From assembly GCF_029203305.1 (NCBI RefSeq), contig NC_089461.1:1054001-1118000 (forward strand): 64,000 nt of DNA, in the 5' to 3' direction. This DNA comes from Yamadazyma tenuis (taxonomy: Eukaryota; Ascomycota; Pichiomycetes; Serinales; Debaryomycetaceae). A program made the position numbers and the translations under genes. Numbering within the stretch: position 1 is the first letter of the stretch; each line of letters begins with the position of its first letter. The notes below the pieces were generated by a model. It was not told the origin of the DNA and searched no databases. It worked only from the letters and a program-made list of their open reading frames with translations. Of the stretch, positions 1 to 9,628 are shown piece after piece.

Positions 1-94
1 AAATTCGTTGTGATATCGGATGGGCCGCCGCTTACAGCTCCATTTCCATGTTCGCACTTTTCCTGAGATTTCCACTCCAACACCTCCATCCCAC

Positions 95-934
95 ATGTCT
101 AACACTTTCTATGACCGATGCAAAGAGGCCCACGAGCTCGTGTCTGGCTACCTAACAGATTCGCTTCCATGGGGGAACGTTCCGCCCCTGCGGGCCAACT
201 ATGTTTTCAATCCACAGATTCGGGCTGAAAACAAAGCTAAAATCACAAGATCTGCTCAGGTGTTGAGGGCTTGTTTGACAAAATATAACCTCAACCAATT
301 GGCCATAAGCTATAATGGTGGCAAGGACTGTCTTGTGATGCTATTGATTTTCCTCTACGCCATCTATGAACGGAGCTTACAAGTGGAACAACTAGATCCT
401 ACCACCCTTCCGGCCAACGACCAGTTCTTTACCAAGAAGTATTTACAAACACATCGAATGGACTCGATCTATATCAATAGCGAAGACCCGTTCGAGGAAG
501 TGTCGCAGTTCATCTCCACGTCCACAAAACACTACAATTTAAACCCAATCAGCATCAAGAGTTCACTTAAAGACGGGTTTGAGCAGTACTTGAATGGCCA
601 TCCAGATATAAAAGCGATTATTGTTGGAATCCGGCATTCTGACCCATACGGATCATCTCTACTGTACGAACAAGAAACTGACCACCAGTGGCCCAAGTTT
701 ATTCGGGTGCATCCCATTTTGCACTGGAACTATGTGGACATTTGGGACTTTATTATTGGGTGCAACTTGGACTACTGCGTGTTGTACGACAGAGGATACA
801 CTAGTCTTGGAGGCGTGAAAACCACCGTACCAAATCCCGTGTTGGTTCATGGAGGAGAATCGGCCCCGGCTTATGCCATGACTGAAGATGCAGATGATCG
901 TGAACGATTGGGAAGAAACAAAGCTCCACAGTAG
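95..934 (+). CDS. FAD1: FAD synthetase (FMN adenylyltransferase)
   Basis: Transfers AMP from ATP to FMN to make FAD, a soluble PAPS-reductase-like enzyme. The P-loop SYNGGKD lies at about residues 72-78, followed by the family blocks IIVGIRHSDPYG, HPILHWNYVDIW and YTSLGGVKTTVPNP, in the same order as in Saccharomyces Fad1. I chose the ATG at 95 (279 aa). An in-frame ATG at 20 would add 25 residues with no obvious family match, although a short targeting extension cannot be ruled out so close to the window edge. The C-terminus ends in the usual ERLGRNK-type basic tail, so the gene looks complete. It converges with RTG1 across about 125 bp. Confidence 0.9.
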   Translation: MSNTFYDRCKEAHELVSGYLTDSLPWGNVPPLRANYVFNPQIRAENKAKITRSAQVLRACLTKYNLNQLAISYNGGKDCLVMLLIFLYAIYERSLQVEQLDPTTLPANDQFFTKKYLQTHRMDSIYINSEDPFEEVSQFISTSTKHYNLNPISIKSSLKDGFEQYLNGHPDIKAIIVGIRHSDPYGSSLLYEQETDHQWPKFIRVHPILHWNYVDIWDFIIGCNLDYCVLYDRGYTSLGGVKTTVPNPVLVHGGESAPAYAMTEDADDRERLGRNKAPQ

Positions 935-1059
935 ATATAGACGATGTATATAGTAAGCACTATGAAATGGAGCCAAGAGCCTTTCCTACAAGAATTCGTC
1001 ACATGAATATATGCATAATCCTGAAACAAATATAAATCATCAAGCCCTAATGGCTGTTC

Positions 1060-1755
1060 CTAACTGCCCCTTCTCTGGGACTTATTGGCATTTGCACTCG
1101 CAACTAACACCTTCTTGAAATAGTCGGTACTTAGTGGTCCCACGCCAATTTTGCCCAATGCCACCTCGGCACTAGTATGACCAATCGAGCCGTCTCTTCC
1201 CGACGACCCCGACGTCGATACCCCCAAGCTCTTCAACTTTAGAAGCAACTCCACCTCTTTTCTATTATTCTCATCAATTTGATTCTGTAAGTACTGGATG
1301 TATTCCACCGACTTGGTTAATATCTGTCCTTTATTGGGCTTCCCATCTTTGGTCCCGCTGTTCCTCATCAACTCGTCGTCTGGGTCTTTACTAACCCCGG
1401 TGTCCTTAAATAAGTCTTCGGGTACAAGCGTCAAAAGTTCTTGTATCTTATCATTGATATTGTCTCTTCGTTTTCGGTCATGGCCATCATCATCACCATC
1501 GTCCTGCTCACCACCGTCCGAGTTGCTGTCGTTCAGCCGTATGGGGACCAAGGAGCCACGTCTGCTCAGGGGTTTGGAAATACCTCCGTGGCTCACTCCC
1601 CCTCCCAAAGACTGGGACAATTGACGCTTGATGTCGACGGAATTGGACACCAAGTCAGACTGCTTAGACTCACCCTTGAAGTTGATAGAAGGGATGGGCG
1701 ACGTTGACAGGCTATCGCTGAAGTTGTCAGGACTTAGAAAGTCGTCTCTAGGCAT
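1060..1755 (-). CDS. RTG1: bHLH transcription factor, retrograde signalling (Rtg1)
   Basis: Basic helix-loop-helix protein. In yeast Rtg1 pairs with Rtg3 to activate anaplerotic genes when mitochondria are impaired. The basic region and helix 1 read DRKRRDNINDKIQELLTLVP. A loop ends in GTKDGKPNKGQILT, and helix 2 reads SVEYIQYLQNQIDENNR. The tail TSAEVALGKIGVGPL also matches Saccharomyces Rtg1, which separates it from Rtg3, Cbf1 and Ino4. The frame is open to an ATG at 1932, but that would overlap the end of the upstream same-strand gene by 77 bp. The ATG at 1755 gives 231 aa and a 100-bp spacer, so I prefer it. The N-terminal Ser-rich segment is longer than in S. cerevisiae. Confidence 0.85.
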   Translation of the reverse strand: MPRDDFLSPDNFSDSLSTSPIPSINFKGESKQSDLVSNSVDIKRQLSQSLGGGVSHGGISKPLSRRGSLVPIRLNDSNSDGGEQDDGDDDGHDRKRRDNINDKIQELLTLVPEDLFKDTGVSKDPDDELMRNSGTKDGKPNKGQILTKSVEYIQYLQNQIDENNRKEVELLLKLKSLGVSTSGSSGRDGSIGHTSAEVALGKIGVGPLSTDYFKKVLVASANANKSQRRGS

Positions 1756-1855
1756 AGCTAATGTTGTGGGAGATTTTCCTGCCAAGTTTGGAGGTGAGAA
1801 ATCGCGAAATGAACTAAATCTGCTGGCTGCGAATACATTTGTGCTATTTACATAC

Positions 1856-3085
1856 TTATGTTCGGTATTCTCGCCGGATGCGCAATGCCATGGTCCGCAA
1901 CGCCAGCTCGAGCCTCTGCACTCGCTGGTCATCGTCCTTATTCCATACTGGCAAACTGTTGCGGATGGGCTTGTAGTTATTCATCTTCAATCCGTAGTAG
2001 TCAACGATGATCTGCTTGAGGATGTTGAAAGTTACCAAGTTGCCCTGAAACCCGTTGTTCAACATCTCGGTGACGAGTGCTTCTACCTGGTACAAACTCA
2101 ACTTTCCCTGGAATATCCAGATGGTCTTGAGAATCTCGTTGTAGGTGTCTTGGTTGCAGATAACTAAGTAGAGATTCAAGTCGTTTTTCAAGATATTAAA
2201 GAGGGTGATGGATAATTGCCCGTCTTTAAATTTGTGGTTGTTGGTTTTAAGGAATTGGTTGAAGATAATGGGAAGTGTCAAGATGTTCAACACGGGCATC
2301 TGGGGTTTTTTTAATGAGGATTCGTGGATTTCGGTGATAATATTGTCCATGGCATCGGACTCCACATTGGGTAAAAACACCTGATCGGGTGGCTGTTCCG
2401 AGTCTGGCGACTTCAAAAGACTTGAGGTCTGTTCCAAAATATCATTCAACGACGATACCAACGATTTTTTGGTGTCGATAGCTTCTATATGTGCTATTGT
2501 AGGAGAAATGGCTTCCCTTACTCGGGTCAAATGGTCCAGGTGTTTGGAGTAACTTGACTTTTTAACGGTCTGAAGGTTTATTATGTTATCGTAAATGCGA
2601 GATTTGAGGTCCACGGCGGGCGAATCGGTGTTGAAGGACTTGAAAATGTCTCTGAAAAGTTCCCTTTCTTGTGCTATGATCTCGCTTTGAGATTGTCCTG
2701 GCTCATCGAACTGGTCTTCGAATGAAGAAGATGGGGAATCGTCGTTCAACTCGAGGGAGTCGAGAAAAGATTTCAAATCGTTACTGCTGTCTATCTGGGA
2801 GTCTGTAGATGAGTCTGGTTCGCTTTCGTCCAACGTTTTTAGCATATCCAGAACATTTGGAGATTCTAGAGGTGTTTTCACACTATGTTCCTGCTCTTCT
2901 TTTCGAAGGTCTTGTAAAATGGAGATCAAGCCAAGGGGGTCTCTTTCCTTCAGATGGTTGAAACGAACAGGTACAACCCATATACGGGGGCGTATGGTGC
3001 GTGATAGTCTCATTAGACTCGCACCTCGTATCATCTTGAGTAGTTTCGAGATGAGGTTTTTCTGCTGCGAAAACTCTATTTCCAT
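1856..3085 (-). CDS. MTF2: Probable mitochondrial RNA/translation factor, Mtf2/Nam1-like
   Basis: A 409-aa protein with a basic, Arg-rich N-terminus lacking acidic residues (MIRGASLMRLSRTIRPRIW), typical of a mitochondrial presequence. That peptide begins at internal ATGs (3034 or 3013), so the 3085 start may be too long. The middle is acidic and Ser-rich. The C-terminal half is helical and ends with NNYKPIRNSLPVWNKDD followed by a basic helix, which I associate with the fungal Mtf2 (Nam1) family that couples mitochondrial transcription to RNA processing and translation. The family call comes from memory of overall pattern. The mitochondrial targeting is more secure than the name. Another mitochondrial gene-expression factor is the main alternative. 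Confidence 0.5.
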   Translation of the reverse strand: MEIEFSQQKNLISKLLKMIRGASLMRLSRTIRPRIWVVPVRFNHLKERDPLGLISILQDLRKEEQEHSVKTPLESPNVLDMLKTLDESEPDSSTDSQIDSSNDLKSFLDSLELNDDSPSSSFEDQFDEPGQSQSEIIAQERELFRDIFKSFNTDSPAVDLKSRIYDNIINLQTVKKSSYSKHLDHLTRVREAISPTIAHIEAIDTKKSLVSSLNDILEQTSSLLKSPDSEQPPDQVFLPNVESDAMDNIITEIHESSLKKPQMPVLNILTLPIIFNQFLKTNNHKFKDGQLSITLFNILKNDLNLYLVICNQDTYNEILKTIWIFQGKLSLYQVEALVTEMLNNGFQGNLVTFNILKQIIVDYYGLKMNNYKPIRNSLPVWNKDDDQRVQRLELALRTMALRIRREYRT

Positions 3086-3138
3086 GTATTTGCAACTATG
3101 GGAATATATAATACAACATTATGACAGTCAAGGTACAT

Positions 3139-4710
3139 TTAAGACTCTTGATCCGTTTCAGCCTGCTGAGAAGCAAGGTTTGTGACTGAGTAGAGGCCGC
3201 GATACTCGTTAAGAGTTCTGATTTCCAAGTTGTCGCCCTGCGACCCTAATATGGAGTTGAAATCCTTGTGCTCAAGTTCCCATCCAAGCTTCATGCACAA
3301 AAAGCTAGCCACATCGTCGCAGCAGCCGAGGAGCGACACGTCGAACTCGTTGTGCAAAATCGGCGTCTTGTTGATCAACACCTGCGGAACGGTTCCTGGG
3401 AGCCTCTTGACTATATCAGCCACTGGAGCCACTTCAAGTGATGTGCCAATACTTATCAACAAATCACACTCGAGGATATCTTGCTTGATCAAATCGTGGA
3501 ATCTTTCGGGAAGCTTTTCGTGGAAAAACGTTATATCGGGTTTGAATACCCCATAGCTTTCTTCGAAATATGAATCTGACTCTTCAAGCTTCTTTCTTTT
3601 CTTCTCACAACGAGGGCAGAGACTCGGAGTTTTCTTCAAGATATCTTTCCGAATTGCTTCCAATGGCACTTTGTACTTACAAGTCATACAGGTAGCATTG
3701 GCAAATGAGCCATGGCATTGTACCACTTTTGAATGGGAAAGCCCAACGTTTTCCTCGAGGTTGTCGATGTTCTGCGTGTAGTTTCGAAGTAGCTTGTTTT
3801 TGGATTCAAGAAGTTTGATGAATTCGTGCAACGGTGTGAAGGCACCGGTAGGAGGGAGAATCATATGCGCAATCGAATAAAAAATCGAAGGGTCTTGACG
3901 GAAAAAATCCAAGTCAAACACTTCTTGGGGATCACTTAATCCCAACGCCCCCAACTGCGAATAAAACCCTTTGGAAGACCGGAAATCGGGGATTCCTAAA
4001 CTGGTGGAGATTCCTGCTCCTGTGATCACCAAAATCCGATTAGAGCTCTTAATCTTCTCGAGAACATGGTCAATGGAATAGAAGGTCTGCAACCGGCTTC
4101 GTTGTCTCAACACCTTGTGTATCGAGATCCGAAGCGCGTTGATCATTCCAGCGAAAGAAGGCGACGCAAACTGGCCAGGGTTAACGTTGAATCCCAAGAT
4201 GCCTATGGCCCGGCGGATATCGTCAATATTAGCGGTTTTTGGTAAATAGGCTCGTACAAACGCCATGGAGCCGTTGGCCTTAAGGAACGCACGAGCCTCG
4301 AACACCTGCAGATCGGTGGCTTCTTCAGTCAATTGCCGCAGATGTAGTATCTCGTCTTCTTCGTCAGAGAGGTCTTCAGACAGCTCTGAAGAGCTAGTTT
4401 GGGCAAGCGCATCCGAATCGTCGTAGCCACCATTGACATGTTCGTCACTCAAGTTGGAAGTTTCAGGGGGCGGTTCGTCGGCGCTGGAGGAGATCGGCGA
4501 CACGGGTGGTGGTGCAGATTTATCGATACTGCTCAGGGTGGCATCTGAGTCGGAAGTACTGGCAAACGGCTTTGTGGCGAGGCGTTTTCCATCGTTCAAA
4601 AGCTGGTCATTAGCCACGCGCTTATTGTAGAGATTGAGACGGGTGTTGGAATCAATTTCAGACTCCTGGTCCGACTCTATAAGAACTATATCCTGGACGG
4701 GGTCCGCCAT
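3139..4710 (-). CDS. SIR2: Sir2/Hst1-type NAD-dependent histone deacetylase
   Basis: Nuclear sirtuin that removes acetyl groups from histones using NAD. The Rossmann entry VITGAGISTSLGIPDFRSS, the NAD-binding TQNID, and the CHGS motif with the catalytic His at about residue 333 are all present. So are both Zn-binding pairs (CMTC and CPRC) and GTSLEVAPVADIV. An N-terminal Sir2/Hst1-type segment (ARAFLKANGSMAFVRAYLP, about residues 139-157) separates it from the shorter Hst2 and from Hst3/Hst4. The first roughly 120 residues are acidic and Ser-rich with no domain. SIR2 and HST1 cannot be told apart here, since many yeasts outside the whole-genome-duplication group have one gene for both roles. 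Confidence 0.88.
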   Translation of the reverse strand: MADPVQDIVLIESDQESEIDSNTRLNLYNKRVANDQLLNDGKRLATKPFASTSDSDATLSSIDKSAPPPVSPISSSADEPPPETSNLSDEHVNGGYDDSDALAQTSSSELSEDLSDEEDEILHLRQLTEEATDLQVFEARAFLKANGSMAFVRAYLPKTANIDDIRRAIGILGFNVNPGQFASPSFAGMINALRISIHKVLRQRSRLQTFYSIDHVLEKIKSSNRILVITGAGISTSLGIPDFRSSKGFYSQLGALGLSDPQEVFDLDFFRQDPSIFYSIAHMILPPTGAFTPLHEFIKLLESKNKLLRNYTQNIDNLEENVGLSHSKVVQCHGSFANATCMTCKYKVPLEAIRKDILKKTPSLCPRCEKKRKKLEESDSYFEESYGVFKPDITFFHEKLPERFHDLIKQDILECDLLISIGTSLEVAPVADIVKRLPGTVPQVLINKTPILHNEFDVSLLGCCDDVASFLCMKLGWELEHKDFNSILGSQGDNLEIRTLNEYRGLYSVTNLASQQAETDQES

Positions 4711-4969
4711 TAAAGATATGTATTGGCGCGCATTTGCCAGCCATCAAATCTAGCATTTCATCTGCGCGAACATGGACGGCTGGTGCCGGCGGCTGGGGCC
4801 ACCTGGTGCGAACCCAGGGGAATTTTATCCTCGCGCGTCTGCATGTGGTTCCAAGGCTGGGTCAACACGCGCGCCCACCATAATCTCCAGATCTCAAAAC
4901 CACAAACCCATAAGTCGGAAAATTTTTCCACCAAATCTCACGGCTTGTTTGTAGAATTTATTAAAACAG
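4711..4969. promoter_or_regulatory. Divergent promoter between SIR2 and MTS1
   Basis: A 259-bp spacer shared by two divergently transcribed genes. The SIR2-proximal half is GC-rich with several CGCG steps. The MTS1-proximal part is AT-rich with A tracts just before the ATG. I see no ORF with family support here. Confidence 0.5.
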
Positions 4970-6490
4970 ATGTTACCATCGGTTGAATTCATCAAGACTC
5001 CTCCTCAGGGGCCAATTGCCCCTCCTTCTGACAAATATGGTGTTAAAACCACCAATAGTCCCACCATTCATAACGCTCCTTTACCAGCTGATGGTCCAGG
5101 AGCAAAGCACTTTTCTAATTTGGTGTTAGCAGGTCTTTTGATTGGTGTTCCATGGTTCATCGTCAGAAAGATTGGGTTAGGCTTCAAGACCTGGTTGGTG
5201 TTGTTTTTGTTATTTGGTCTTCCTATTTTAATGGCGTACTGGACAGTTATGTCTACGTATTCCCCTAGATTGAACGAAAAGGTTAAATTCCCAAACAAAC
5301 CCGTAGGTGATTATTTGGAGTTCCACACTGAGCAATTGGAGAACAAGTATGTCAAGTCCAACAATGGCAAGGGCACGAAAATCCCCATGGAAACGTTCCA
5401 TGAATTGTACTTTGATGGTAAGGTTAGTTTTAAAGGTGATTGCTTGGACGTGTTGGAGTTCAGACACGATTGGTGTAGCTTTTCCTTCACCTTGTCATTG
5501 TTCCGGTTCTTCTTGTTGGGAATGATTCCCGAGGTGATCATGCACTCCAAATCGCAGGATGAAGAGCAGGTCAGAGATCATTATGATAGAGGTGACGATT
5601 TCTACACCTGGTTCTTGGGTCCCAGAATGATCTACACCAGTGGGGTTATTAGCGACATCACCAAGGAAGAAACCTTGGAACAGTTGCAAGATAACAAGTT
5701 AAAGACGGTTGCAGAAAAGATTCAATTGGCTAAAGGCGAACAGGTTTTGGACTTGGGATGCGGCTGGGGTACCTGGGCCACCTACGCGTCCTCCCAATAT
5801 GGAGCTCACGTCACCGGAATCACATTGGGAAGAAACCAAACCAAATGGGGTACTTCATTGTTGTCTCAGTACGGAGTTGACTCGAGCCAATCTGAAATTG
5901 TTTGCTGTGATTATAGAGATGCTCCCAAATCGAAGAAATCGAATGGAAAATATGATAAAATCACCTGTTTGGAAATGGCTGAACATGTGGGGGTCAGAAG
6001 ATTCGGTGCATTTCTTAAACAGGTCTACGATTCCTTGGAGGATGACGGATTATTCTTTTTGCAATATGCGGGTTTAAGAAAGTCCTGGCAATACGAAGAC
6101 TTGGTATGGGGATTGTTCATGAACAAGTACATTTTCCCTGGAGCTGATGCATCCACCCCATTGTCATTTGTGATCACCAGTTTGGAATCCACTGGGTTTG
6201 AAGTGGTGTCGTTTGATAACATCGGAGTTCATTACTCGGCCACTTTGTGGAGATGGTACAGAAACTGGATCGGTAACAAGGCCAAGGTGTTGGACAAGTA
6301 TGGAATCAGATGGTTCAGAATTTGGGAGTACTTTTTGGCTTCTTCCGTCATCACCTCAAGACAAGGAGGTGCTTCTTGTTACCAGATTGTGATGAGAAAG
6401 AACTTGAACTCGTACCACCGGGTCAACTATATCCCCAAGCAAGACGGGGTTTTGGGTCCGGTTTCCAGAGGCACTAAATGGGCCCAATGA
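4970..6490 (+). CDS. MTS1: Sphingolipid C9-methyltransferase
   Basis: Methylates C9 of the sphingoid base of glucosylceramide using S-adenosylmethionine. The N-terminus carries two membrane segments (about residues 47-65 and 74-93). The catalytic part belongs to the cyclopropane-fatty-acid-synthase-like group, with DHYDRGDDFYTWFLGPRMIY and the SAM-binding VLDLGCGWG at about residues 259-267. The length of 506 aa fits the fungal family. S. cerevisiae lacks this gene, while Candida, Pichia and Kluyveromyces have it, so it helps place the organism. The codon usage is strongly biased (mostly TTG for Leu), suggesting good expression. Confidence 0.92.
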   Translation: MLPSVEFIKTPPQGPIAPPSDKYGVKTTNSPTIHNAPLPADGPGAKHFSNLVLAGLLIGVPWFIVRKIGLGFKTWLVLFLLFGLPILMAYWTVMSTYSPRLNEKVKFPNKPVGDYLEFHTEQLENKYVKSNNGKGTKIPMETFHELYFDGKVSFKGDCLDVLEFRHDWCSFSFTLSLFRFFLLGMIPEVIMHSKSQDEEQVRDHYDRGDDFYTWFLGPRMIYTSGVISDITKEETLEQLQDNKLKTVAEKIQLAKGEQVLDLGCGWGTWATYASSQYGAHVTGITLGRNQTKWGTSLLSQYGVDSSQSEIVCCDYRDAPKSKKSNGKYDKITCLEMAEHVGVRRFGAFLKQVYDSLEDDGLFFLQYAGLRKSWQYEDLVWGLFMNKYIFPGADASTPLSFVITSLESTGFEVVSFDNIGVHYSATLWRWYRNWIGNKAKVLDKYGIRWFRIWEYFLASSVITSRQGGASCYQIVMRKNLNSYHRVNYIPKQDGVLGPVSRGTKWAQ

Positions 6491-7001
6491 TACCTTAGCT
6501 GTTGTAAATAGCAATAAACACCAGAATCCGAATATCTGTAGTTAGTTAGATATGGCTTATCTCCCCAGAGGGACGTGCGTCGGTTAATGTTTTTGTTGTC
6601 GCGGCGACTGCGATGCTGCGTGGTGAGTGGGAGGCTAGGCGGTGACTCGGCCCGCTGGCCTCAAGGTCGCACCTCGGTGATACGTGATTGGCGATAGCCC
6701 TCAGGTTCGGCCACATCCGATCAGCCGAAATACCTGCTGTTTTTCACCTGCTAAATGTCCTGCCCTGACACCAAGGCGTTAAGCATGCCGGAGTCGGAAC
6801 CGGTCGAGTCAGATGACTTCTTTTGACTCTGTGCTCGTACGAACGGAAGTTTGCCTTTTTGTTCACGTCACCAAAACAGGGGATTTCGGTTAATCAACTA
6901 GAGCACCCACTCAATTGAATTACTTCTATTACCTCCTATTAATCATTGGACCCATTACCCAAACCTCCCTACCACCGGCAGGTGGCCGGTTCTACGATGG
7001 C

Positions 7002-7013
7002 CCGAAATTTCGG
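7002..7013. promoter_or_regulatory. CCG-N6-CGG palindrome in the MLS1 promoter
   Basis: CCGAAATTTCGG is a perfect 12-bp palindrome about 145 bp before the malate synthase ATG. Paired CCG/CGG triplets are the usual targets of dimeric zinc-cluster regulators. Cat8/Sip4-type proteins, which control glyoxylate-cycle genes in yeasts, are candidates by inference only. Confidence 0.35.
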
Positions 7014-7071
7014 CACTTCCGCCATTTTTGACTCTCGCCAGATCGAAGTCTCACATGGATGAGGATTTCCA

Positions 7072-7082
7072 ATTTCCTGGGG
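7072..7082 (+). promoter_or_regulatory. Mig1-type glucose repression box
   Basis: ATTTCCTGGGG fits the published Mig1 consensus (four A/T, one any base, G/C, C/T, then GGGG) exactly. It lies 75 bp before the ATG of malate synthase, a gene repressed by glucose in yeasts. A match of this length can occur by chance. Confidence 0.4.
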
Positions 7083-7156
7083 TATACGCATTTTGACCCG
7101 AAAACTATAAATTTGATTGCTTTCCCACCCAATTTCAAATTATCTAAAAATTACCA

Positions 7157-8812
7157 ATGTCTACCCCCTTCCCAAAAACCATCGATAAGGTCAAAGGCCT
7201 TGAGATTCTTGCTCCAGTTCCTGAATCCGCCAAACATATCTTCAATATCGAAGCTTTGGGCTTGGTGGCTACTCTCCATAGGAACTTCAATGCCAGAAGA
7301 AAGGAATTGTTAGCCAACAGAAAGATCCAGCAGCAGAAACGAGACGCCGGTGAATTACCTGATTTCTTACCTGAAACCAAGCATATCCGGGAAGATCCCA
7401 CCTGGACTGGTCCACCATTGGCCAAAGGATTACAGGACAGAAGAGTGGAAATTACCGGTCCTACCGACCGTAAAATGGTGATCAATGCTTTGAACTCGCA
7501 GGTGGCCACCTACATGGCCGACTTTGAAGACTCGTTGACCCCTGCGTGGGACAACTTGGTTGACGGTCAGGTGAACTTGTACGATGCCGTCAGAAGAAAC
7601 TTGAGTTTCAACTCCAACGGAAAGGCCTACAAGTTAAACCAGGACCCTGGTAGACACATTCCCACCTTGATTGTGCGTCCCAGAGGTTGGCACTTGGAAG
7701 AAAAGCACGTTTTGGTTGACGGCGAGGCTATCAGTGGAGGTATTTTTGACTTTGCCCTCTACTTTTACAACAACGCATTTGAAGCAGTGCAGCAGGGATT
7801 TGGACCTTACTTTTACTTGCCCAAGATGGAACACCACTTGGAAGCCAAGTTGTGGAACGACATTTTCTGCCACGCCCAGGACTATATTGGTATGACCAGA
7901 GGAACCATCAGAGGTTCAGTGTTGATTGAAACCTTACCAGCCGCGTTCCAGATGGATGAAATCATCTACCAATTGAGACAACATATCGGAGGATTGAACT
8001 GTGGAAGATGGGACTATATTTTCAGTTACATCAAAAGTTTGAGAAACCACCCAGAGTTTATCTTACCCGACCGGTCACAGGTGACAATGACGGCTCCGTT
8101 TATGAGCTCGTATGTCAAGCTTTTGGTCAACACCTGTCACAAGAGACAAGTGCACGCGTTGGGAGGAATGGCCGCACAAATCCCCATCAAGGAAGATGAA
8201 CAGAGAAACAAGGCTGCTTTGGAGAACGTTGCTCGTGACAAGTTACGGGAGGTACAAGCCGGCTGTGACTCGTGCTGGGTGGCTCACCCAGCCCTTGTGC
8301 CGGTGGTATTGAAGGTGTTTAACGAACATATGAAGGGTCCTAACCAGATCAATGTGCCTCCTAAGGTGCCATATACGCCCGTCACCGCCAGAGACTTGTT
8401 ATCGCCATTTGTTCCTGGTGCCAAGATCACCGAGCAGGGAATCCGTGCCAACATCATCATTGGGTTGTCGTACATTGAAGCTTGGTTGAGAAACGTTGGA
8501 TGTGTTCCCATCAACTATTTGATGGAAGACGCCGCCACCGCCGAGGTGTCCAGAACCCAGTTGTGGCAATGGGTCACCCACGGAGCCAAGACCGATGCCG
8601 GCAAGACCATCACCAAAGAATACGTGAATCAATTATTGGGTGAAGAATACTCCAAGTTGGAATCGGCTGCCAAACCTGGTAACAAGTATAAGAGGGCATT
8701 GGAATACTTTAGGCCCGAATCATTGGCGGAGAAGTACTCAGACTTTGTTACCACGTTGATCTACGACGAGGTTACCACCATCGGCAGAGCCGTGGGGGCC
8801 GAAAAGTTGTAG
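7157..8812 (+). CDS. MLS1: Malate synthase (glyoxylate cycle)
   Basis: Condenses glyoxylate with acetyl-CoA to malate, which allows growth on C2 compounds and fatty acids. Family blocks are all present: [56 protein letters not shown] and [15 protein letters not shown]. The length of 551 aa is normal. The final tripeptide is EKL, not the SKL/AKL-like peroxisomal signal expected for this enzyme. The KL end is kept but position -3 is acidic, so either import is weak or the enzyme is mainly cytosolic. The start is unambiguous, with a TATA-like box 45 bp upstream. Confidence 0.95.
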   Translation: MSTPFPKTIDKVKGLEILAPVPESAKHIFNIEALGLVATLHRNFNARRKELLANRKIQQQKRDAGELPDFLPETKHIREDPTWTGPPLAKGLQDRRVEITGPTDRKMVINALNSQVATYMADFEDSLTPAWDNLVDGQVNLYDAVRRNLSFNSNGKAYKLNQDPGRHIPTLIVRPRGWHLEEKHVLVDGEAISGGIFDFALYFYNNAFEAVQQGFGPYFYLPKMEHHLEAKLWNDIFCHAQDYIGMTRGTIRGSVLIETLPAAFQMDEIIYQLRQHIGGLNCGRWDYIFSYIKSLRNHPEFILPDRSQVTMTAPFMSSYVKLLVNTCHKRQVHALGGMAAQIPIKEDEQRNKAALENVARDKLREVQAGCDSCWVAHPALVPVVLKVFNEHMKGPNQINVPPKVPYTPVTARDLLSPFVPGAKITEQGIRANIIIGLSYIEAWLRNVGCVPINYLMEDAATAEVSRTQLWQWVTHGAKTDAGKTITKEYVNQLLGEEYSKLESAAKPGNKYKRALEYFRPESLAEKYSDFVTTLIYDEVTTIGRAVGAEKL

Positions 8813-8905
8813 GAGGGTAACTATTGTATAGTTTGAATTGATATATTTATTTTTAACTGGCGCGCGGTTAGGAAAATAGTAAGCAGCTGTCACTATTTAT
8901 CTACT

Positions 8906-9568
8906 ATGGGTTTGTCCAGAAGACAACTCCGATTGCTCATGGTGAGTGGATTTTCACTCTTTCTCATGTATATCATGTACAGCTCGAAAGGTGATAATCC
9001 TTCTTCTTTAAGTGACCTGAGAGAACTGGCCAATAGTATCATTTCGGCTAACCCCAATGCCAAAATTGATGAGGCTATCAACAACAAAATCTCCAAATTA
9101 TACCAACAAGAACAGGCGGAGAAGGCAGCAGAAGAGAAGGCTGCAGTCGATGCAGCTGCTGGTATCAAAGTGACCGAAGAAATTGATGCAATTGAAGAGG
9201 ACTTTGATCCTGTCAAGGAGTTGATGCAAATTCGTGCGTTGGCACCTATGATTGTCTTCTCTAAGTCCTACTGTCCCTACTCCAAGCGGTTGAAAAAGTT
9301 GTTGACAGAACACTACGAGATCACTCCTTCGTTCTTCCCGGTTGAACTTGATAAACACAAGCACGGAAAGCTTTTACAGGAACATTTGGCTAAAATATCC
9401 GGTAGAGCCACGGTACCAAATGTGTTGATTGGAACCTCCAACGAAAGCAAAGGAGGATGCGACGACTTCCTCAACTTGCACGAATCAGGTAAGTTGGCCA
9501 CCATGTTGAATGAGTGGGGGAACAAAAAGTTGTCGGTGAAGCGGTTGGAAACCCCATCCAACGTTTAA
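8906..9568 (+). CDS. Membrane-anchored monothiol glutaredoxin (Grx6/Grx7 type)
   Basis: A 220-aa type II-like protein. A short basic N-terminus is followed by one hydrophobic segment at about residues 9-24, an Ala/Glu-rich stalk, and a C-terminal glutaredoxin domain. The active site reads CPYS with Cys123. The glutathione-binding TVPNVLI and GGCDDF motifs follow. The pattern matches yeast Grx6 and Grx7, which act in the ER and Golgi lumen in thiol redox balance. CPYS is the Grx7 version and CSYS the Grx6 version, but non-WGD yeasts usually have one gene, so I give no symbol. Confidence 0.85.
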   Translation: MGLSRRQLRLLMVSGFSLFLMYIMYSSKGDNPSSLSDLRELANSIISANPNAKIDEAINNKISKLYQQEQAEKAAEEKAAVDAAAGIKVTEEIDAIEEDFDPVKELMQIRALAPMIVFSKSYCPYSKRLKKLLTEHYEITPSFFPVELDKHKHGKLLQEHLAKISGRATVPNVLIGTSNESKGGCDDFLNLHESGKLATMLNEWGNKKLSVKRLETPSNV

Positions 9569-9628
9569 GTGATACAGACTAATGTAACATTAAATATATA
9601 ATATTATTTCACCAACGTCTTATTATAT

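Larger units (their letters stand above)
6491..7156. promoter_or_regulatory. 666-bp spacer: malate synthase promoter region
   Basis: This holds the MTS1 3' end and the malate synthase promoter. I find no gene. Seen directly: a TATA-like TATAAAT at 7106-7112, a Mig1-type box at 7072-7082, a 12-bp palindrome at 7002-7013, and an inverted CCACC/GGTGG pair at 6972-6985. I searched for the Saccharomyces carbon-source response element consensus on both strands and found no exact match. Confidence 0.55.

Noticed and set aside
1628..2167. 179-aa plus-strand ORF
   Set aside because: Antisense to both RTG1 and the MTF2-like gene.
4723..4986. 87-aa plus-strand ORF in the SIR2/MTS1 promoter
   Set aside because: Overlaps the MTS1 start out of frame, with no family features.
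6491..7156. Saccharomyces-type carbon source response element
   Set aside because: No exact CCNTTNRNCCG match found on either strand.
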